Shown here: one piece after another, positions 26,087 to 35,068 of the stretch
How positions within the stretch are numbered: the first letter of the stretch is position 1
Layout of the letters: the number at the start of each line of letters is the position of its first letter
NCBI RefSeq assembly: GCF_000956465.1
Contig: NZ_JYJA01000031.1
Coordinates: forward strand, 62,001-126,000
DNA length: 64,000 nucleotides
Direction: 5' to 3'
Source: Microbacterium trichothecenolyticum
Lineage (GTDB): Bacteria > Actinomycetota > Actinomycetes > Actinomycetales > Microbacteriaceae
Position numbers and translations under genes: made by a program
Notes under the pieces: model-generated
The model's database searches: none
Told to the model about the DNA's origin: nothing
What the model saw: the letters and a program-made list of their open reading frames with translations, nothing else

Positions 26087-26862
26087 GCGAGCCAGACCTC
26101 CACGTCGGCGTCCGCGAGCGCGGACGCGAGTTCTTCGTCGGGTGCAGCATCCGTCACCAGCACGTCGATGTCGGAGAGCGACGCGAAGCCGACGAGCAGC
26201 TCCGCGCCGAGCTTCTCTGCGTCGGCGACGACGACCACCCGGCGCGCCGACTCGACGATGGCGCGCTTGACGGCGGCCTCGTCGGGATCGGGCGTGCTGA
26301 GCCCGAACGTGGCGGACACGCCGTTGGTCCCGATGAAGGCGACGTCGGGACGCAGAGCGCCGATCGCGCGGACCGTGTCGGCGCCGACCGCCGCGGCGGT
26401 GAGGCCGCGCACGCGACCCCCGACCAACGAGAGCGAGGCGCCCGGGACACCCGCCAGCGCGTTTCCGTGGGTCAGCGAGTGCGTGACGACCTCGATCCGC
26501 GCGCTCGAGAGGCGCGGGATCAGTGCCGAGGCGACAGCCGCGGTGGTCGTGCCGGCATCGAGGAAGACGGATCCGGCGAACTCGGCGCCGAGGGCGTCCA
26601 GGGCGCGCTGGCCGATCGCGGCCTTGGCGCCGCCGTGGTGCTCGAAGCGCTCGGCGAGCGAGGGCTCACGTGTGCTGGCGCGCTCGCGGCTCACCGCTCC
26701 CCCGTGAACCCGGCGCAGCGCGCCGGCCGACTCGAGGTGGTCGAGATCGCGGCGGATGGTCTCGGTCGTGACGTCGAAGCGCTCAGCGAGCTCGACGACG
26801 CTCACGCGGCTCTGCGCAGCCAGCAGGAGTTCGATCTGCTCGTGGCGCTCCGTCGCGTACAT
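26083..26862 (-). CDS. DeoR-family transcriptional regulator (fructose regulon)
   Basis: A 259-residue DeoR regulator with an N-terminal helix-turn-helix (VSVVELAERFDVTTETIRRDLDHLE, split: ELAERFDVTTETIRRDL), the RVHGGA hinge, and a DeoR C-terminal sugar-phosphate sensor domain (DAGTTTAAVA, GTNGVSATFGLSTPD). It is expected to repress the operon until fructose-1-phosphate accumulates. ATG 26862 follows GAAGGG. The operator candidate lies just upstream. Confidence 0.92.
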   Translation of the reverse strand: MYATERHEQIELLLAAQSRVSVVELAERFDVTTETIRRDLDHLESAGALRRVHGGAVSRERASTREPSLAERFEHHGGAKAAIGQRALDALGAEFAGSVFLDAGTTTAAVASALIPRLSSARIEVVTHSLTHGNALAGVPGASLSLVGGRVRGLTAAAVGADTVRAIGALRPDVAFIGTNGVSATFGLSTPDPDEAAVKRAIVESARRVVVVADAEKLGAELLVGFASLSDIDVLVTDAAPDEELASALADADVEVWLA

Positions 26863-26876
26863 GTCGCAACCCTTCG

Positions 26877-26918
26877 TTGGATTCCAACACAATACAACAC
26901 ATTCCCACACAAACGCAA
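26877..26918 (-). promoter_or_regulatory. Fructose operon promoter and operator with 10-bp direct repeats
   Basis: An AT-rich island in GC-rich DNA. Three head-to-tail 10-bp repeats, AACACAATAC, AACACATTCC and CACACAAACG (26886-26915), overlie a minus-strand promoter TTGCGT-N18-TATTGT (26918-26889). A palindrome TTGGATTCCAA (26877-26887) adjoins it. Tandem ~10-bp repeats covering the promoter suit a DeoR-family repressor. The repeats also abut the -10 of the divergent kinase gene. Confidence 0.6.
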
Positions 26919-26935
26919 TGGAGTATTTTCTTACG

Positions 26936-27856
26936 GTGCCCGACAAGCCCGCCGCCGAGATCTCGATCGACATCGCACTCATCCGCGGACTGCTCGCCGA
27001 CCAGGCTGTCGCGATGATCCCCGCCGCCACCGAGCTGCCCCTCCGAAAGGTCGCCGAGGGCTGGGACAGCGAGGTGTGGCGACTCGGCGACCAGTACGCC
27101 GTGCGACTCCCCCGTCGCACCCTCGCCGCACCCCTCGTACTGCACGAGCAGGCGGTGCTTCCGGGCGTGGCCGAGCGGCTCGCACCGGTGGGTGTGCGCG
27201 TTCCGGCGCCCGTGGTCGACGGTGTTGCGGGCGACGGCTACCCCTGGGCGTGGTCGGTCGTACCGTGGATCGACGGCGTCCCAGCGCTCGCTCAGCCCGT
27301 CGCCGAACGCGGCGGATGGGCCGCCACGCTGGCTCGGGCGCTTTCCGCTCTGCACTCCGACGCCCCGGACGACCACCCGATCAATCCGTTCCGCGGCGTC
27401 CCGCTCGCCGCTCGCACAGGCGCCGTCGAGGAGCGGCTGCGGACACTCCGCGCCGGCGGCGTCCTCGACGGCTCCTCAGCGGACGCCCTGCACGCGCTGT
27501 GGCAGGCGGGAAGAGCAGCTGCTCCGTGGGATCGCACACCGGTGTGGATCCACGGCGATCTGCACCCGGGCAACCTCGTCTCGCGTGATGGCGACCTCGC
27601 CGGGATCATCGACTTCGGCGACGTGACCGCCGGCGATCCCGCCTACGACCTGGCTGTCGCGTGGCTGGCATTCGACGCCGCCGGGCGCGAGCGGTTCATG
27701 GCCGCCGTGGGTTCGCGCTACGACGCCCACATCTGGGTGCGGGCACACGCCTGGGCCGCCGCCGTCGTGCTCACGCTGCTCGCCCACAGCGACGACAACC
27801 CCGCCTACCTCGCGCTGGGACGGGATGCCGCGACGGAGGTGCTCGCAAAGGTCTGA
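26936..27856 (+). CDS. Aminoglycoside phosphotransferase-like kinase (306 aa)
   Basis: An APH/ChoK-fold kinase with the catalytic loop VWIHGDLHPGNLV and the metal motif GIIDFGDVTAGDPAYDLA. GTG 26936 is preferred because TATTTT lies 6 bp upstream (leaderless); in-frame ATG 26918 is the alternative and would place the -10 inside the gene. The natural substrate is unknown; many such proteins phosphorylate small metabolites rather than drugs. It is divergent from the fructose regulator and shares its operator region. Confidence 0.85.
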   Translation: MPDKPAAEISIDIALIRGLLADQAVAMIPAATELPLRKVAEGWDSEVWRLGDQYAVRLPRRTLAAPLVLHEQAVLPGVAERLAPVGVRVPAPVVDGVAGDGYPWAWSVVPWIDGVPALAQPVAERGGWAATLARALSALHSDAPDDHPINPFRGVPLAARTGAVEERLRTLRAGGVLDGSSADALHALWQAGRAAAPWDRTPVWIHGDLHPGNLVSRDGDLAGIIDFGDVTAGDPAYDLAVAWLAFDAAGRERFMAAVGSRYDAHIWVRAHAWAAAVVLTLLAHSDDNPAYLALGRDAATEVLAKV

Positions 27857-27880
27857 GACCGAGGCATCCGTCGTCTGGAA

Positions 27881-27920
27881 AAACGAAAAACCCCCGCTCA
27901 GCGGGGGTTTTCTCGTTTGG
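27881..27920. terminator. Strong bidirectional terminator
   Basis: CCCCCGC-TCA-GCGGGGG with A-run before and T-run after, extended by AAACGA/TCGTTT outer arms with one bulge. It ends the kinase gene (+) and the tRNA-Gln transcript (-); the outer arm reaches the tRNA CCA end. Confidence 0.9.
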
Positions 27921-27992
27921 CTGGGGTACCTGGACTCGAACCAAGAACAACTGAACCAGAATCAGCCGTGTTGCCAATTACACCATACCCCA
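27918..27992 (-). tRNA. tRNA-Gln(CUG)
   Basis: A 75-nt cloverleaf with acceptor stem TGGGGTA/TACCCCA, anticodon loop TTCTGGT (CUG), T-arm GGTTCGAGTCC and encoded CCA. It lies 69 bp beyond the gltX stop on the same strand and has its own promoter. Confidence 0.96.
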
Positions 27993-28023
27993 AGGCTGTC
28001 AGCCGAAGCCGTGCCGAGGAATG

Positions 28024-28052
28024 AGTCTACGCGACGCCGGCACGTGCTCCAA
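28024..28052 (-). promoter_or_regulatory. tRNA-Gln promoter
   Basis: TTGGAG (28052-28047) and TAGACT (28029-28024) with a 17-bp spacer, in the gap between gltX and the tRNA. The -35 is identical to that of the tRNA-Glu promoter. Confidence 0.65.
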
Positions 28053-28061
28053 ACCGAGCCG

Positions 28062-29591
28062 TCACCCGCGCGCGTCGAGCAGTGCTCCGAGACGGCGGAT
28101 CGACTCGGACTTGCCGAGCAGCTCCATCGATTCGAACAGCGGCGGCGACACCCGACGGCCGCTCAGAGCGACGCGCAGCGGGCCGTAGGCGATGCGGGGC
28201 TTGAGGCCGAGGCCACCCTCCTCCGCGGGCGAGATCAGCGCGCCGGCGAGGGCGTCCTGCACCGCGCCGGCGGTGAATTCGGTGCCGGGCACGAGCTCAA
28301 GGGCGCCGACCGAGGCGACCAGAACCTCGTTCGCGTTCGCCGGCAGCGACGCGAGGGCGTCTTCCTGGTAGGCGACCGTGTCCGAGAACAGGAAGCCGAG
28401 CAGTCCCGGCGCATCGCCGAGCAGCTGCATGCGCTCCTGCACGAGCGGCGCGGCGGCGACGAGGATGGCCTCCTGCGCCGGCGTCGGGTTCTCGGCGACC
28501 ACTCCGGCCGCGGCCAGGTACGGCACCAGGCGATCGGCGAAGTCTCCGGGCTGCAGCATCCGGATGTGATCGCCGTTGATCGACTCCGCCTTCTTCTGGT
28601 CGAAGCGGGCCGGATTCGGGTTGACGTCGACGATGTCGAACGCCGCCACGAGCTCCTCGAGCGAGAAGACGTCGCGGTCGGGGCCGATCGACCAGCCGAG
28701 GAGGGCGAGGTAGTTGAGCAGGCCCTCGTGGATGAAGCCCTTTTCGCGCTGCAGGAACAGGTCGGCCTTCGGGTCGCGCTTGGAGAGCTTCTTGTTACCC
28801 TCCTCGCCGAGCACCAGCGGCATGTGGGCGAAGCGCGGGATGAACGTCGTGACGCCGGCATCGACCAATGCGCTGTAGAGGGCGAGCTGACGGGCGGTCG
28901 ACGGCATGAGGTCCTCGCCGCGGATGACGTGGGTGATGCCCATGAGCGCGTCGTCTACGGGGTTCACGAACGGGTACAGCGGCACGCCGCCGGCACGCAC
29001 GAGGACGAAGTCGGGGAAGGAACCCGCCGGGAAGGTCACCTCGCCGCGGATCAGGTCGACGTAGGTGAGGTCCTCGTCGGGGACCCGCAGGCGCCACGCG
29101 GGCTCGCGGCCCTCGCCGCGGAAGGCCGCCTTCTGCTCGTCGGTGAGGTCGCGGTCGTAGTTGTCGTAGCCGAGCTGCTTCGCACGGCCGTTCGCCTCGT
29201 TGCGGGCGTCGATCTCCTCAGCGGTCGAGTAGCTCTCGTACACGGCTCCGGCGGCGATGAGCTTGTCGAGCACCTCGCGGTAGATGTGGTGGCGCTGCGA
29301 CTGGCGGTACGGGGCATGCGGACCGCCGACCTCGACTCCCTCGTCCCAGTCGATCTTGAGCCAGCGGAGGGCGTCGAGAAGCTGCTGGTAGCTCTCCTCG
29401 CTGTCACGCGCCGCATCGGTGTCTTCGATGCGGAACACGAGCTTGCCGCCGGTGTGACGCGCGTACGCCCAGTTGAACAGCACCGTGCGGATGAGTCCGA
29501 CGTGCGGAAGACCGGTCGGCGAGGGGCAGAACCGGACGCGGACGTCGGTGCCGGTGGCGGTCGTGGTGCGGGGATCAGGCGAAGAAGACAT
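28062..29591 (-). CDS. gltX: Glutamyl-tRNA synthetase
   Basis: Class I synthetase charging tRNA-Glu and, in bacteria without GlnRS, also tRNA-Gln before GatCAB amidation. The HIGH motif is [10 protein letters not shown] (residues 23-32), KMSKS is KKLSKRDPK. 509 residues. ATG 29591 is listed; TAGACT ends 8 bp upstream and includes the stop codon of the LysR gene, so the transcript is probably near-leaderless; GTG 29594 is an alternative. The adjacent tRNA-Gln fits the non-discriminating role. Confidence 0.96.
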   Translation of the reverse strand: MSSSPDPRTTTATGTDVRVRFCPSPTGLPHVGLIRTVLFNWAYARHTGGKLVFRIEDTDAARDSEESYQQLLDALRWLKIDWDEGVEVGGPHAPYRQSQRHHIYREVLDKLIAAGAVYESYSTAEEIDARNEANGRAKQLGYDNYDRDLTDEQKAAFRGEGREPAWRLRVPDEDLTYVDLIRGEVTFPAGSFPDFVLVRAGGVPLYPFVNPVDDALMGITHVIRGEDLMPSTARQLALYSALVDAGVTTFIPRFAHMPLVLGEEGNKKLSKRDPKADLFLQREKGFIHEGLLNYLALLGWSIGPDRDVFSLEELVAAFDIVDVNPNPARFDQKKAESINGDHIRMLQPGDFADRLVPYLAAAGVVAENPTPAQEAILVAAAPLVQERMQLLGDAPGLLGFLFSDTVAYQEDALASLPANANEVLVASVGALELVPGTEFTAGAVQDALAGALISPAEEGGLGLKPRIAYGPLRVALSGRRVSPPLFESMELLGKSESIRRLGALLDARG

Positions 29592-29602
29592 CACCCCTGA
29601 GT

Positions 29603-30574
29603 CTAGTTGCGGGATGCCGCCGAACCAGGCTCGGCCAGGGGCTCGGAGATGAGCCGAGCCAGGGCGTTCAGCGTCGCCCGGACAGCCGGCACGCGCTCTG
29701 CGCCGCGCGCGGTGACGGTGTGGATACGGCGCTGCTCCCCCGCCGGCAGCGGCACCACCGCCACCCCCGGCAGCTGCGGGAACGACTCCACCGCCATCCG
29801 TGGCAGCGTCGCGACGCCGATGCCCTGTGCGACGAGTCCCTCGACGGCGACGAAGTTGTCGGTCTCGAACGCGATGCGCGGCGCGAATCCGGCGCGCCCG
29901 CACAGCTCGAGCAGGTGACCCCGGCAGCGCGGACAACCGGCGATCCAGTCGTCGTCCGCAAGTGTCGCGACGTCGATGATCTCCGAGGTCGCCGCCGGGT
30001 GCTCAGCGGGAAGCACCGCGAGCAGCTCGTCGGCACCGACCGTCTGCACAGCGAGGCCCCGGGCGCTCGAGCCGTGCGGATCGTCGCGGTCGCCCGGGTA
30101 GCTGAAGGTGAGGGCGATGTCGGTCCGGTCTTCGCGCACGGCCTCGACGGCCTCCGGGGGCTCCGCCTCGACGTAGGTGAGGGAGATTCCCGGATGCCGC
30201 TGCGCCAGGTCCGCGAGCAGGCGCGGCACGATCGTGGGCGAGGCGGACGGGAAGCCCACGAGCCGCACGCGCGCGGCCCGGAGACCGCGGAGCTCCGCGA
30301 GCTCGCCGGCGGCGGCATCCAGAGCCGTCGTCACTGCGGGAGCGTGCCGCGCGAGGATGCGGCCGGCGTCGGTGAGGCGGACGGTGCGACCGACACGTTC
30401 GACGATCGCGACGCCGAGCCTGTGCTCGAGGCGCTTGAGCTGCTGGCTCACCGCGGGCTGGCTGTAGCCGAGGGCGAGGGCGGCACCTGTGATGGACCCT
30501 TCATCCGCGATCGCCTTCACGACGCGGAGTTCGCGCGCGTCGAAGCCCGGGTCGTCGTCCCACGCATCGGTCAT
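29603..30574 (-). CDS. LysR-family transcriptional regulator (323 aa)
   Basis: N-terminal winged helix-turn-helix ([20 protein letters not shown], about residues 25-44) and a periplasmic-binding-like effector domain. A CPRC pair in the sensor domain is unusual and could be redox- or metal-sensitive. ATG 30574 is 6 bp after TATGAT, indicating a leaderless message; longer frames upstream run into the divergent promoter. It probably controls the divergent class V aminotransferase, with which it shares a dyad site. Confidence 0.9.
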   Translation of the reverse strand: MTDAWDDDPGFDARELRVVKAIADEGSITGAALALGYSQPAVSQQLKRLEHRLGVAIVERVGRTVRLTDAGRILARHAPAVTTALDAAAGELAELRGLRAARVRLVGFPSASPTIVPRLLADLAQRHPGISLTYVEAEPPEAVEAVREDRTDIALTFSYPGDRDDPHGSSARGLAVQTVGADELLAVLPAEHPAATSEIIDVATLADDDWIAGCPRCRGHLLELCGRAGFAPRIAFETDNFVAVEGLVAQGIGVATLPRMAVESFPQLPGVAVVPLPAGEQRRIHTVTARGAERVPAVRATLNALARLISEPLAEPGSAASRN

Positions 30575-30583
30575 GCCTGAATC

Positions 30584-30598
30584 ATAAGCTTCTGTTAT
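30584..30598. promoter_or_regulatory. Candidate LysR operator
   Basis: ATAA-N7-TTAT dyad in the 82-bp gap between lysR and the divergent aminotransferase, overlapping the regulator's own -10 (TATGAT). It matches the loose T-N11-A shape bound by LysR proteins. Confidence 0.45.
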
Positions 30599-30656
30599 GT
30601 CCAGCATGGAACACCTGCCGTAGACGCGAGCATTCGGCGCCGTCCACTCTGGATCC

Positions 30657-31724
30657 ATGCCCGCGACCGCGCCTTCCTCCGCTCTCGACGCAGCGCGGCG
30701 CGAGTTCGCCGGCGGCCGCGACTATCTCGCAGCGTGCACGGTGGGCCTGCCGAGCCGGGCGACACGGCTCGCCGTACTGACCGACCTCGACGCCTCCGCC
30801 TCGGGCCGCCCCGACCTCGCCGCCTACTGCGCGGCGGTCGAGCACTCGCGGGCGCTCTTCGCATCGCTGGTCGGCGTGGGCGCCGAACGGGTGGCCATCG
30901 GCTCGCAGACCTCGGTCGCGGCGGGAATGGTGGCTTCCGCACTCCCTCACGGCGCCGAGGTGCTCGCGCCCGAGGGCGAGTTCTCGTCACTCGTGCTGCC
31001 GTTCGTCCACGCCGGCCGCGGGCTCGCCGTGCGCACCGCGCCGCTGGACGAGCTGGCCGCGCACGTGCGTCCGACCACGGCACTGGTCGCGTTCTCCGTG
31101 GTGCAGTCGGCAACCGGGGAGGTGGCGGATGCCGCGGCGATCGCCGCGGCGGCGGCCGCGCACGATGCGCTCACGCTGTGCGACGCGACCCAGGCCGTCG
31201 GCTGGCTGCGCGTGGAGGCATCCGTCTTCGATGCCGTCGTATGCCACGCGTACAAGTGGCTGTGCGCGCCGCGGGGCGTGTCGTTCCTGACCGTATCGGA
31301 CCGTCTGGCAGCGCGCATGACGCCGCTCAACGCCGGATGGTACGCCGGGGACGACCCGTGGTCGTCGTGCTACGGCGCGGAGGTCGAGTTCGCACCTGAC
31401 GCGCGCCGCTTCGACGTGTCGCCGGCATGGCAGGCCTTCGTCGGGGCCGCCCCGGCGCTCGACCTCTTCGCCTCGCTGGATCCGGCCGAGCTCCACGAGC
31501 ACGCGACCGGGCTCGCTGCGGCTTTCCGAACCGGCCTCGGCCTCGCACCACCGGAGCGCGCATCGGCGATCGTCACGTGGGACGACCCGGAGGGGTGCGA
31601 CCTCGCGCGCCTGACCGCGGCTGGGATCACGGCATCCGGTCGATCGGGCCGCGCACGCGTCGCTTTCCACGTGTTCAATGACGAAGACGACGTCGACCTC
31701 GCCCTCGCGGCGCTGGGTCACTGA
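30657..31724 (+). CDS. Class V aminotransferase / cysteine desulfurase-like PLP enzyme (355 aa)
   Basis: A fold-type I PLP enzyme with Asp176 (TLCDATQAVGW) and the Schiff-base Lys200 (CHAYKWLCAPRG). It resembles the isopenicillin-N-epimerase/EgtE branch rather than IscS. ATG 30657 has CACTCT 6 bp upstream. Substrate unknown. It is divergent from the LysR gene and is followed at 78 bp by the D-aminoacylase operon, so it may handle an amino acid released there. Confidence 0.8.
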   Translation: MPATAPSSALDAARREFAGGRDYLAACTVGLPSRATRLAVLTDLDASASGRPDLAAYCAAVEHSRALFASLVGVGAERVAIGSQTSVAAGMVASALPHGAEVLAPEGEFSSLVLPFVHAGRGLAVRTAPLDELAAHVRPTTALVAFSVVQSATGEVADAAAIAAAAAAHDALTLCDATQAVGWLRVEASVFDAVVCHAYKWLCAPRGVSFLTVSDRLAARMTPLNAGWYAGDDPWSSCYGAEVEFAPDARRFDVSPAWQAFVGAAPALDLFASLDPAELHEHATGLAAAFRTGLGLAPPERASAIVTWDDPEGCDLARLTAAGITASGRSGRARVAFHVFNDEDDVDLALAALGH

Positions 31725-31802
31725 CGGCACGCCCTCGGGGCATCCGGGCGACTGCGTAGACTGCCAACGCGGGTCAGCCGGGCCCCGCACGACGGAGGCC
31801 GC

Positions 31803-33410
31803 ATGACCGCCCACCCCGACCGCACGGTGCTGCGCGGCGGTACCGTGGTCGACGGCACGGGAGGCGACGCCCGCGAAGCGGACGTCGAGATCCTCGGCGA
31901 TCGGATCGGCGTGATCGGCGACATCCCGGCACGGGAAGGTGATGACGTCGTCGACTGCCGCGGCCGCCTCGTGATGCCGGGCTTCATCGACGCGCACGCA
32001 CACGCGGACGGGACCGTCTTCCGGCCCGACGTGCAGCTCGCACTCCTGCGCCAAGGAATCACGACCGTGATCGGCGGCCAGGACGGCGTCTCGTACGCCC
32101 CCGGCGACGGCGTCTGGGCGAGCCGGTACTTCGCGGCGATCAACGGCCCACATCCGACCTACACGGGCGGCGGCGTCGCAGAGCTGCTCCGCACCTACGA
32201 CGGCACCACGCCCCTCAACGTCGGGTACCTCGTCCCTGCCGGCACCGTGCGCCATGCGGTCATGGGCATGGCGAGGGGACCAGCGGATGCCGGGCAGCTC
32301 GCGCACATGCAGCGCCTCGTGGCCGACGGGCTGGGGTCCGGCGCGCTCGGGCTGTCGACCGGGCTGGACTACGTGCCCGGCATCTTCGCCGGCACGGACG
32401 AACTCGCGCAACTGTGCGCTCCCCTGGCCGCCGCGGGCGGGCTCTACGTGACGCACATGCGCGGCGGGTACGAGACCAACACTGCGGCCGGCCTCGAAGA
32501 GGTCGTCGCGATCTGCGCGCCCGGCGCGGCGCACGACGGCGTGCGCGGACACGTCTCGCATCTTCACGTGGACGCCGATGACGCCGAGCGCCTGCTGGCC
32601 GGGGCCGCGGCATCCGGAGCCGACCTCTCCTTCGACATGTACCCGTACACGCGCGGCTGCACGCTCGTCTCGATGGCGGTGCTGCCCCCGCAGTACAGCG
32701 CGCTGGCCGTCGACGACGCGATCGCGCGGCTGTCGGATCCCGCCGAGCGTGCCCGTCTGCTCGACGAATGGTTCCCGACCGTGGCACACAAGCCGAGCCT
32801 CGGACCCGACTGGCCCTCGATGATCCGCGTCGGGCATACGCCCGCGACGGACTGGGCCTGGGCGCCCGGGCGGACCCTCGCCGAGATCGCCGACCGTCGG
32901 CAGACCTCGGTCGAAGAGGCGACGCTCGACCTCCTCGTCGCGGGGCGGATGGAGGTCAACGCGGTGATGGCGGTGCGCGACGAGCGCGCGATCGAGAACC
33001 TGGCGCAGCTGTTCGCGCATCCGGGGCACACCGGCGGCTCCGACGGCATCTTCATCGGGGCTGTGCCCCACCCCCGCGCGTGGGGCGCGTTCGGCCGGTT
33101 CCTCGGCACCTACGTCGGACGCTCGTTCACGTGGGACGGTGCCGCCGTCCACCTCGCCGCGCACACCGCCGAACGGTTCGGACTCGTCGATCGCGGCATC
33201 CTGCGTCCTGGCGCGGTCGCGGACATCGCGATCGTGGACCCGGCGACCGTCGCCGATGCCGCCACCTACGACGACCCGCAGCGGCTCGCACGCGGCATCG
33301 ACGACGTCTTCGTCAACGGCACGCACGCGCTGCGCGACGGAGAGCTCACTGGCGCGCTCGCCGGGCGAGGACTTCGCCGTTCCCCCTCTCCCTCGAAAGG
33401 AACCACATGA
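31803..33410 (+). CDS. N-acyl-D-amino-acid deacylase (amidohydrolase)
   Basis: Hydrolyses N-acyl-D-amino acids to the free D-amino acid and a carboxylate. The amidohydrolase metal motif is GFIDAHAHAD (His65, His67), with GLSTGLDYVPG, HMRGGYE and HVSHLH segments and the late Asp in GGSDGIF, all typical of D-aminoacylases. 535 residues. ATG 31803 follows GACGGAGG; TAGACT at 31757-31762 is a possible -10. It overlaps ridA by 4 bp, and the next gene removes D-amino acid nitrogen, so the three form a pathway. Confidence 0.88.
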   Translation: MTAHPDRTVLRGGTVVDGTGGDAREADVEILGDRIGVIGDIPAREGDDVVDCRGRLVMPGFIDAHAHADGTVFRPDVQLALLRQGITTVIGGQDGVSYAPGDGVWASRYFAAINGPHPTYTGGGVAELLRTYDGTTPLNVGYLVPAGTVRHAVMGMARGPADAGQLAHMQRLVADGLGSGALGLSTGLDYVPGIFAGTDELAQLCAPLAAAGGLYVTHMRGGYETNTAAGLEEVVAICAPGAAHDGVRGHVSHLHVDADDAERLLAGAAASGADLSFDMYPYTRGCTLVSMAVLPPQYSALAVDDAIARLSDPAERARLLDEWFPTVAHKPSLGPDWPSMIRVGHTPATDWAWAPGRTLAEIADRRQTSVEEATLDLLVAGRMEVNAVMAVRDERAIENLAQLFAHPGHTGGSDGIFIGAVPHPRAWGAFGRFLGTYVGRSFTWDGAAVHLAAHTAERFGLVDRGILRPGAVADIAIVDPATVADAATYDDPQRLARGIDDVFVNGTHALRDGELTGALAGRGLRRSPSPSKGTT

Positions 33411-33793
33411 CCAAGCAAGCCGTCCTCATCGAGAACGCTCCGAAGCCCGCCGGTCCCTACAGCCACGGCGTCGCCGCCGCGGGTCTGCTCTTCACCGCCG
33501 GCTTCGGCCCGCAGGACCCCGCGACGGGTGAGGTCGTGCCGGGCGGTGTCTACGAGCAGACACAGCAGGTGCTGCGCAACGTCGGCAGCGTGCTCGCCGC
33601 CAGGGGCGCCTCCTTCGACGACGTCGTCAAGGTCACGGCCCACCTGCAGCACCTCAAGCGCGACTTCGCCGACTACAACCGCGCCTACGCCGAGTTCTTC
33701 ACCGAGCCGTACCCGGTGCGCACCACGGTCGGCTCCGACCTGTACGACATCCTCGTCGAGATCGACGTCGTCGCCGTGCTGCCGAGCGAGTGA
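33407..33793 (+). CDS. RidA-family enamine/imine deaminase (128 aa)
   Basis: Hydrolyses reactive 2-aminoacrylate/iminopyruvate to pyruvate and ammonia. The core has APKPAGPYSHGV, TAGFGPQDP and YPVRTTVGSDL, whose Arg binds the substrate carboxylate. ATG 33407 sits behind GAAAGGAACC and overlaps the deacylase stop; its own stop overlaps the next start. Placement next to a PLP D-serine dehydratase-like gene explains the need, since that reaction releases 2-aminoacrylate. Confidence 0.88.
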   Translation: MTKQAVLIENAPKPAGPYSHGVAAAGLLFTAGFGPQDPATGEVVPGGVYEQTQQVLRNVGSVLAARGASFDDVVKVTAHLQHLKRDFADYNRAYAEFFTEPYPVRTTVGSDLYDILVEIDVVAVLPSE

Positions 33794-35049
33794 TGCCGGC
33801 CGCGCAGCGCGGCATCGCCGATCGCGTGCTCGGCGGGGCCGACAAGGGACTGCCGTCGGATGCCGCGGGCCTGACCGTCGCCGAATTCCTGACGCGTGAG
33901 CCGCGGCTCGCCGACCTGTGGACACCCCTCGTCGTGCTCGACGACAGCGTGCTCGACGACAACATCGCATTCCTCGCAGGCTGGGTGGCCGCGCGCGGGC
34001 TCGAGCTCATGCCGCACGGAAAGACCACGATGGCGCCGCAGCTGTGGCATCGGCAGCTCGATGCGGGCGCCACCGGCATCACGGTGGCGAACCCCTCGCA
34101 GCTGCGCGTGGCGGTGGATGCCGGCATTCCGGCGATCATGCTCGCCAACCAACTGGTGCAACCGGGGGCGATCCGCTGGACCGCCGACGTCGTCGCGCGC
34201 GGCACCCGGGTGTGGAGCTGGGTCGACGATGTCGCCGGGATCGAGGCGATCGAGCGCGCCCTCGGCCCGGTGGAGCGGCCGCTCGAGGTTCTCGTGGATG
34301 TGGGCCGCCCGGGCGGCCGCACCGGCGCCCGCTCGCTGACGGCGGCGGTCGCGGTGGCCGAGCGCGCGGCGGCCTCGCCGGCGGTGCGCCTTGCCGGCAT
34401 CACCGGGTACGAGGGCTCGGTCGCGCACGGGCGCGGCGCGGAGGCGCTGGCGTCGGCGGGGGCGTACATCGACGAGCTGCTCGCCGTCCATGACGCCGTC
34501 GGCCCGCTCTACGATGACGGCGACGTACTGGTGTCGGCCGGCGGCAGTGCCTACCCGGACGTCGTCGGCACGGCGTTCGCCGCGGCATCGGTGGGGGGCG
34601 ACGGCGCGCGTTTCGTACTTCGCTCGGGCGCGTACATCGTGCACGACCACGGCTACTACCGGCAGAACTCGCCGTTCGAGGGATCGGGGCTCCGCCCCGC
34701 GGCGCGCGGGGTCGCACGAGTGGTGTCGCGGCTGGACGCCGACACCGCGATCGTCGATGCCGGCAAGCGCGACTTCCCGTACGACGAGGGACTGCCGACG
34801 CCGCTGTACGCGATCACGAGCGACGGCGAGCGGATGCCGCTTCCCGGCGCCGAGACGACCAAGCTCAGCGATCAGCACGGCTTCGTGCGCATCGGAGCCG
34901 ACTCGCCGCTGGCCATGGGCGATCTCGTGGTGTTCGGACTCTCGCACCCGTGCACGATGCTCGACAAGTGGCGCCTCGTGCCGGTGGTGGACTCCGTGGA
35001 GGATCTCGAGGCCGCGATCGTGACCGACCTCGTCGAGACGCGGTTCTGA
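33793..35049 (+). CDS. D-serine dehydratase / D-threonine aldolase-like PLP enzyme (418 aa)
   Basis: An alanine-racemase-fold PLP enzyme of the DSD1/D-threonine aldolase group. The PLP lysine is Lys77 in MPHGKTTMAPQ, and the C-terminal metal site HPC (GLSHPCTMLDKWR) is diagnostic of zinc-dependent DSD. It should convert D-serine to pyruvate via 2-aminoacrylate, or cleave D-beta-hydroxy amino acids. ATG 33793 overlaps the ridA stop by one base; GTG 33790 is possible. It ends the operon, convergent with an MFS gene. Confidence 0.85.
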   Translation: MPAAQRGIADRVLGGADKGLPSDAAGLTVAEFLTREPRLADLWTPLVVLDDSVLDDNIAFLAGWVAARGLELMPHGKTTMAPQLWHRQLDAGATGITVANPSQLRVAVDAGIPAIMLANQLVQPGAIRWTADVVARGTRVWSWVDDVAGIEAIERALGPVERPLEVLVDVGRPGGRTGARSLTAAVAVAERAAASPAVRLAGITGYEGSVAHGRGAEALASAGAYIDELLAVHDAVGPLYDDGDVLVSAGGSAYPDVVGTAFAAASVGGDGARFVLRSGAYIVHDHGYYRQNSPFEGSGLRPAARGVARVVSRLDADTAIVDAGKRDFPYDEGLPTPLYAITSDGERMPLPGAETTKLSDQHGFVRIGADSPLAMGDLVVFGLSHPCTMLDKWRLVPVVDSVEDLEAAIVTDLVETRF

Positions 35050-35068
35050 GGATCGTGCCGAGCTGCGC

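Noticed and set aside
26936..27856. The APH-like kinase as an aminoglycoside resistance gene
   Set aside because: Only the general kinase motifs are visible; the fold is widespread for metabolite kinases and the context is a fructose operon.
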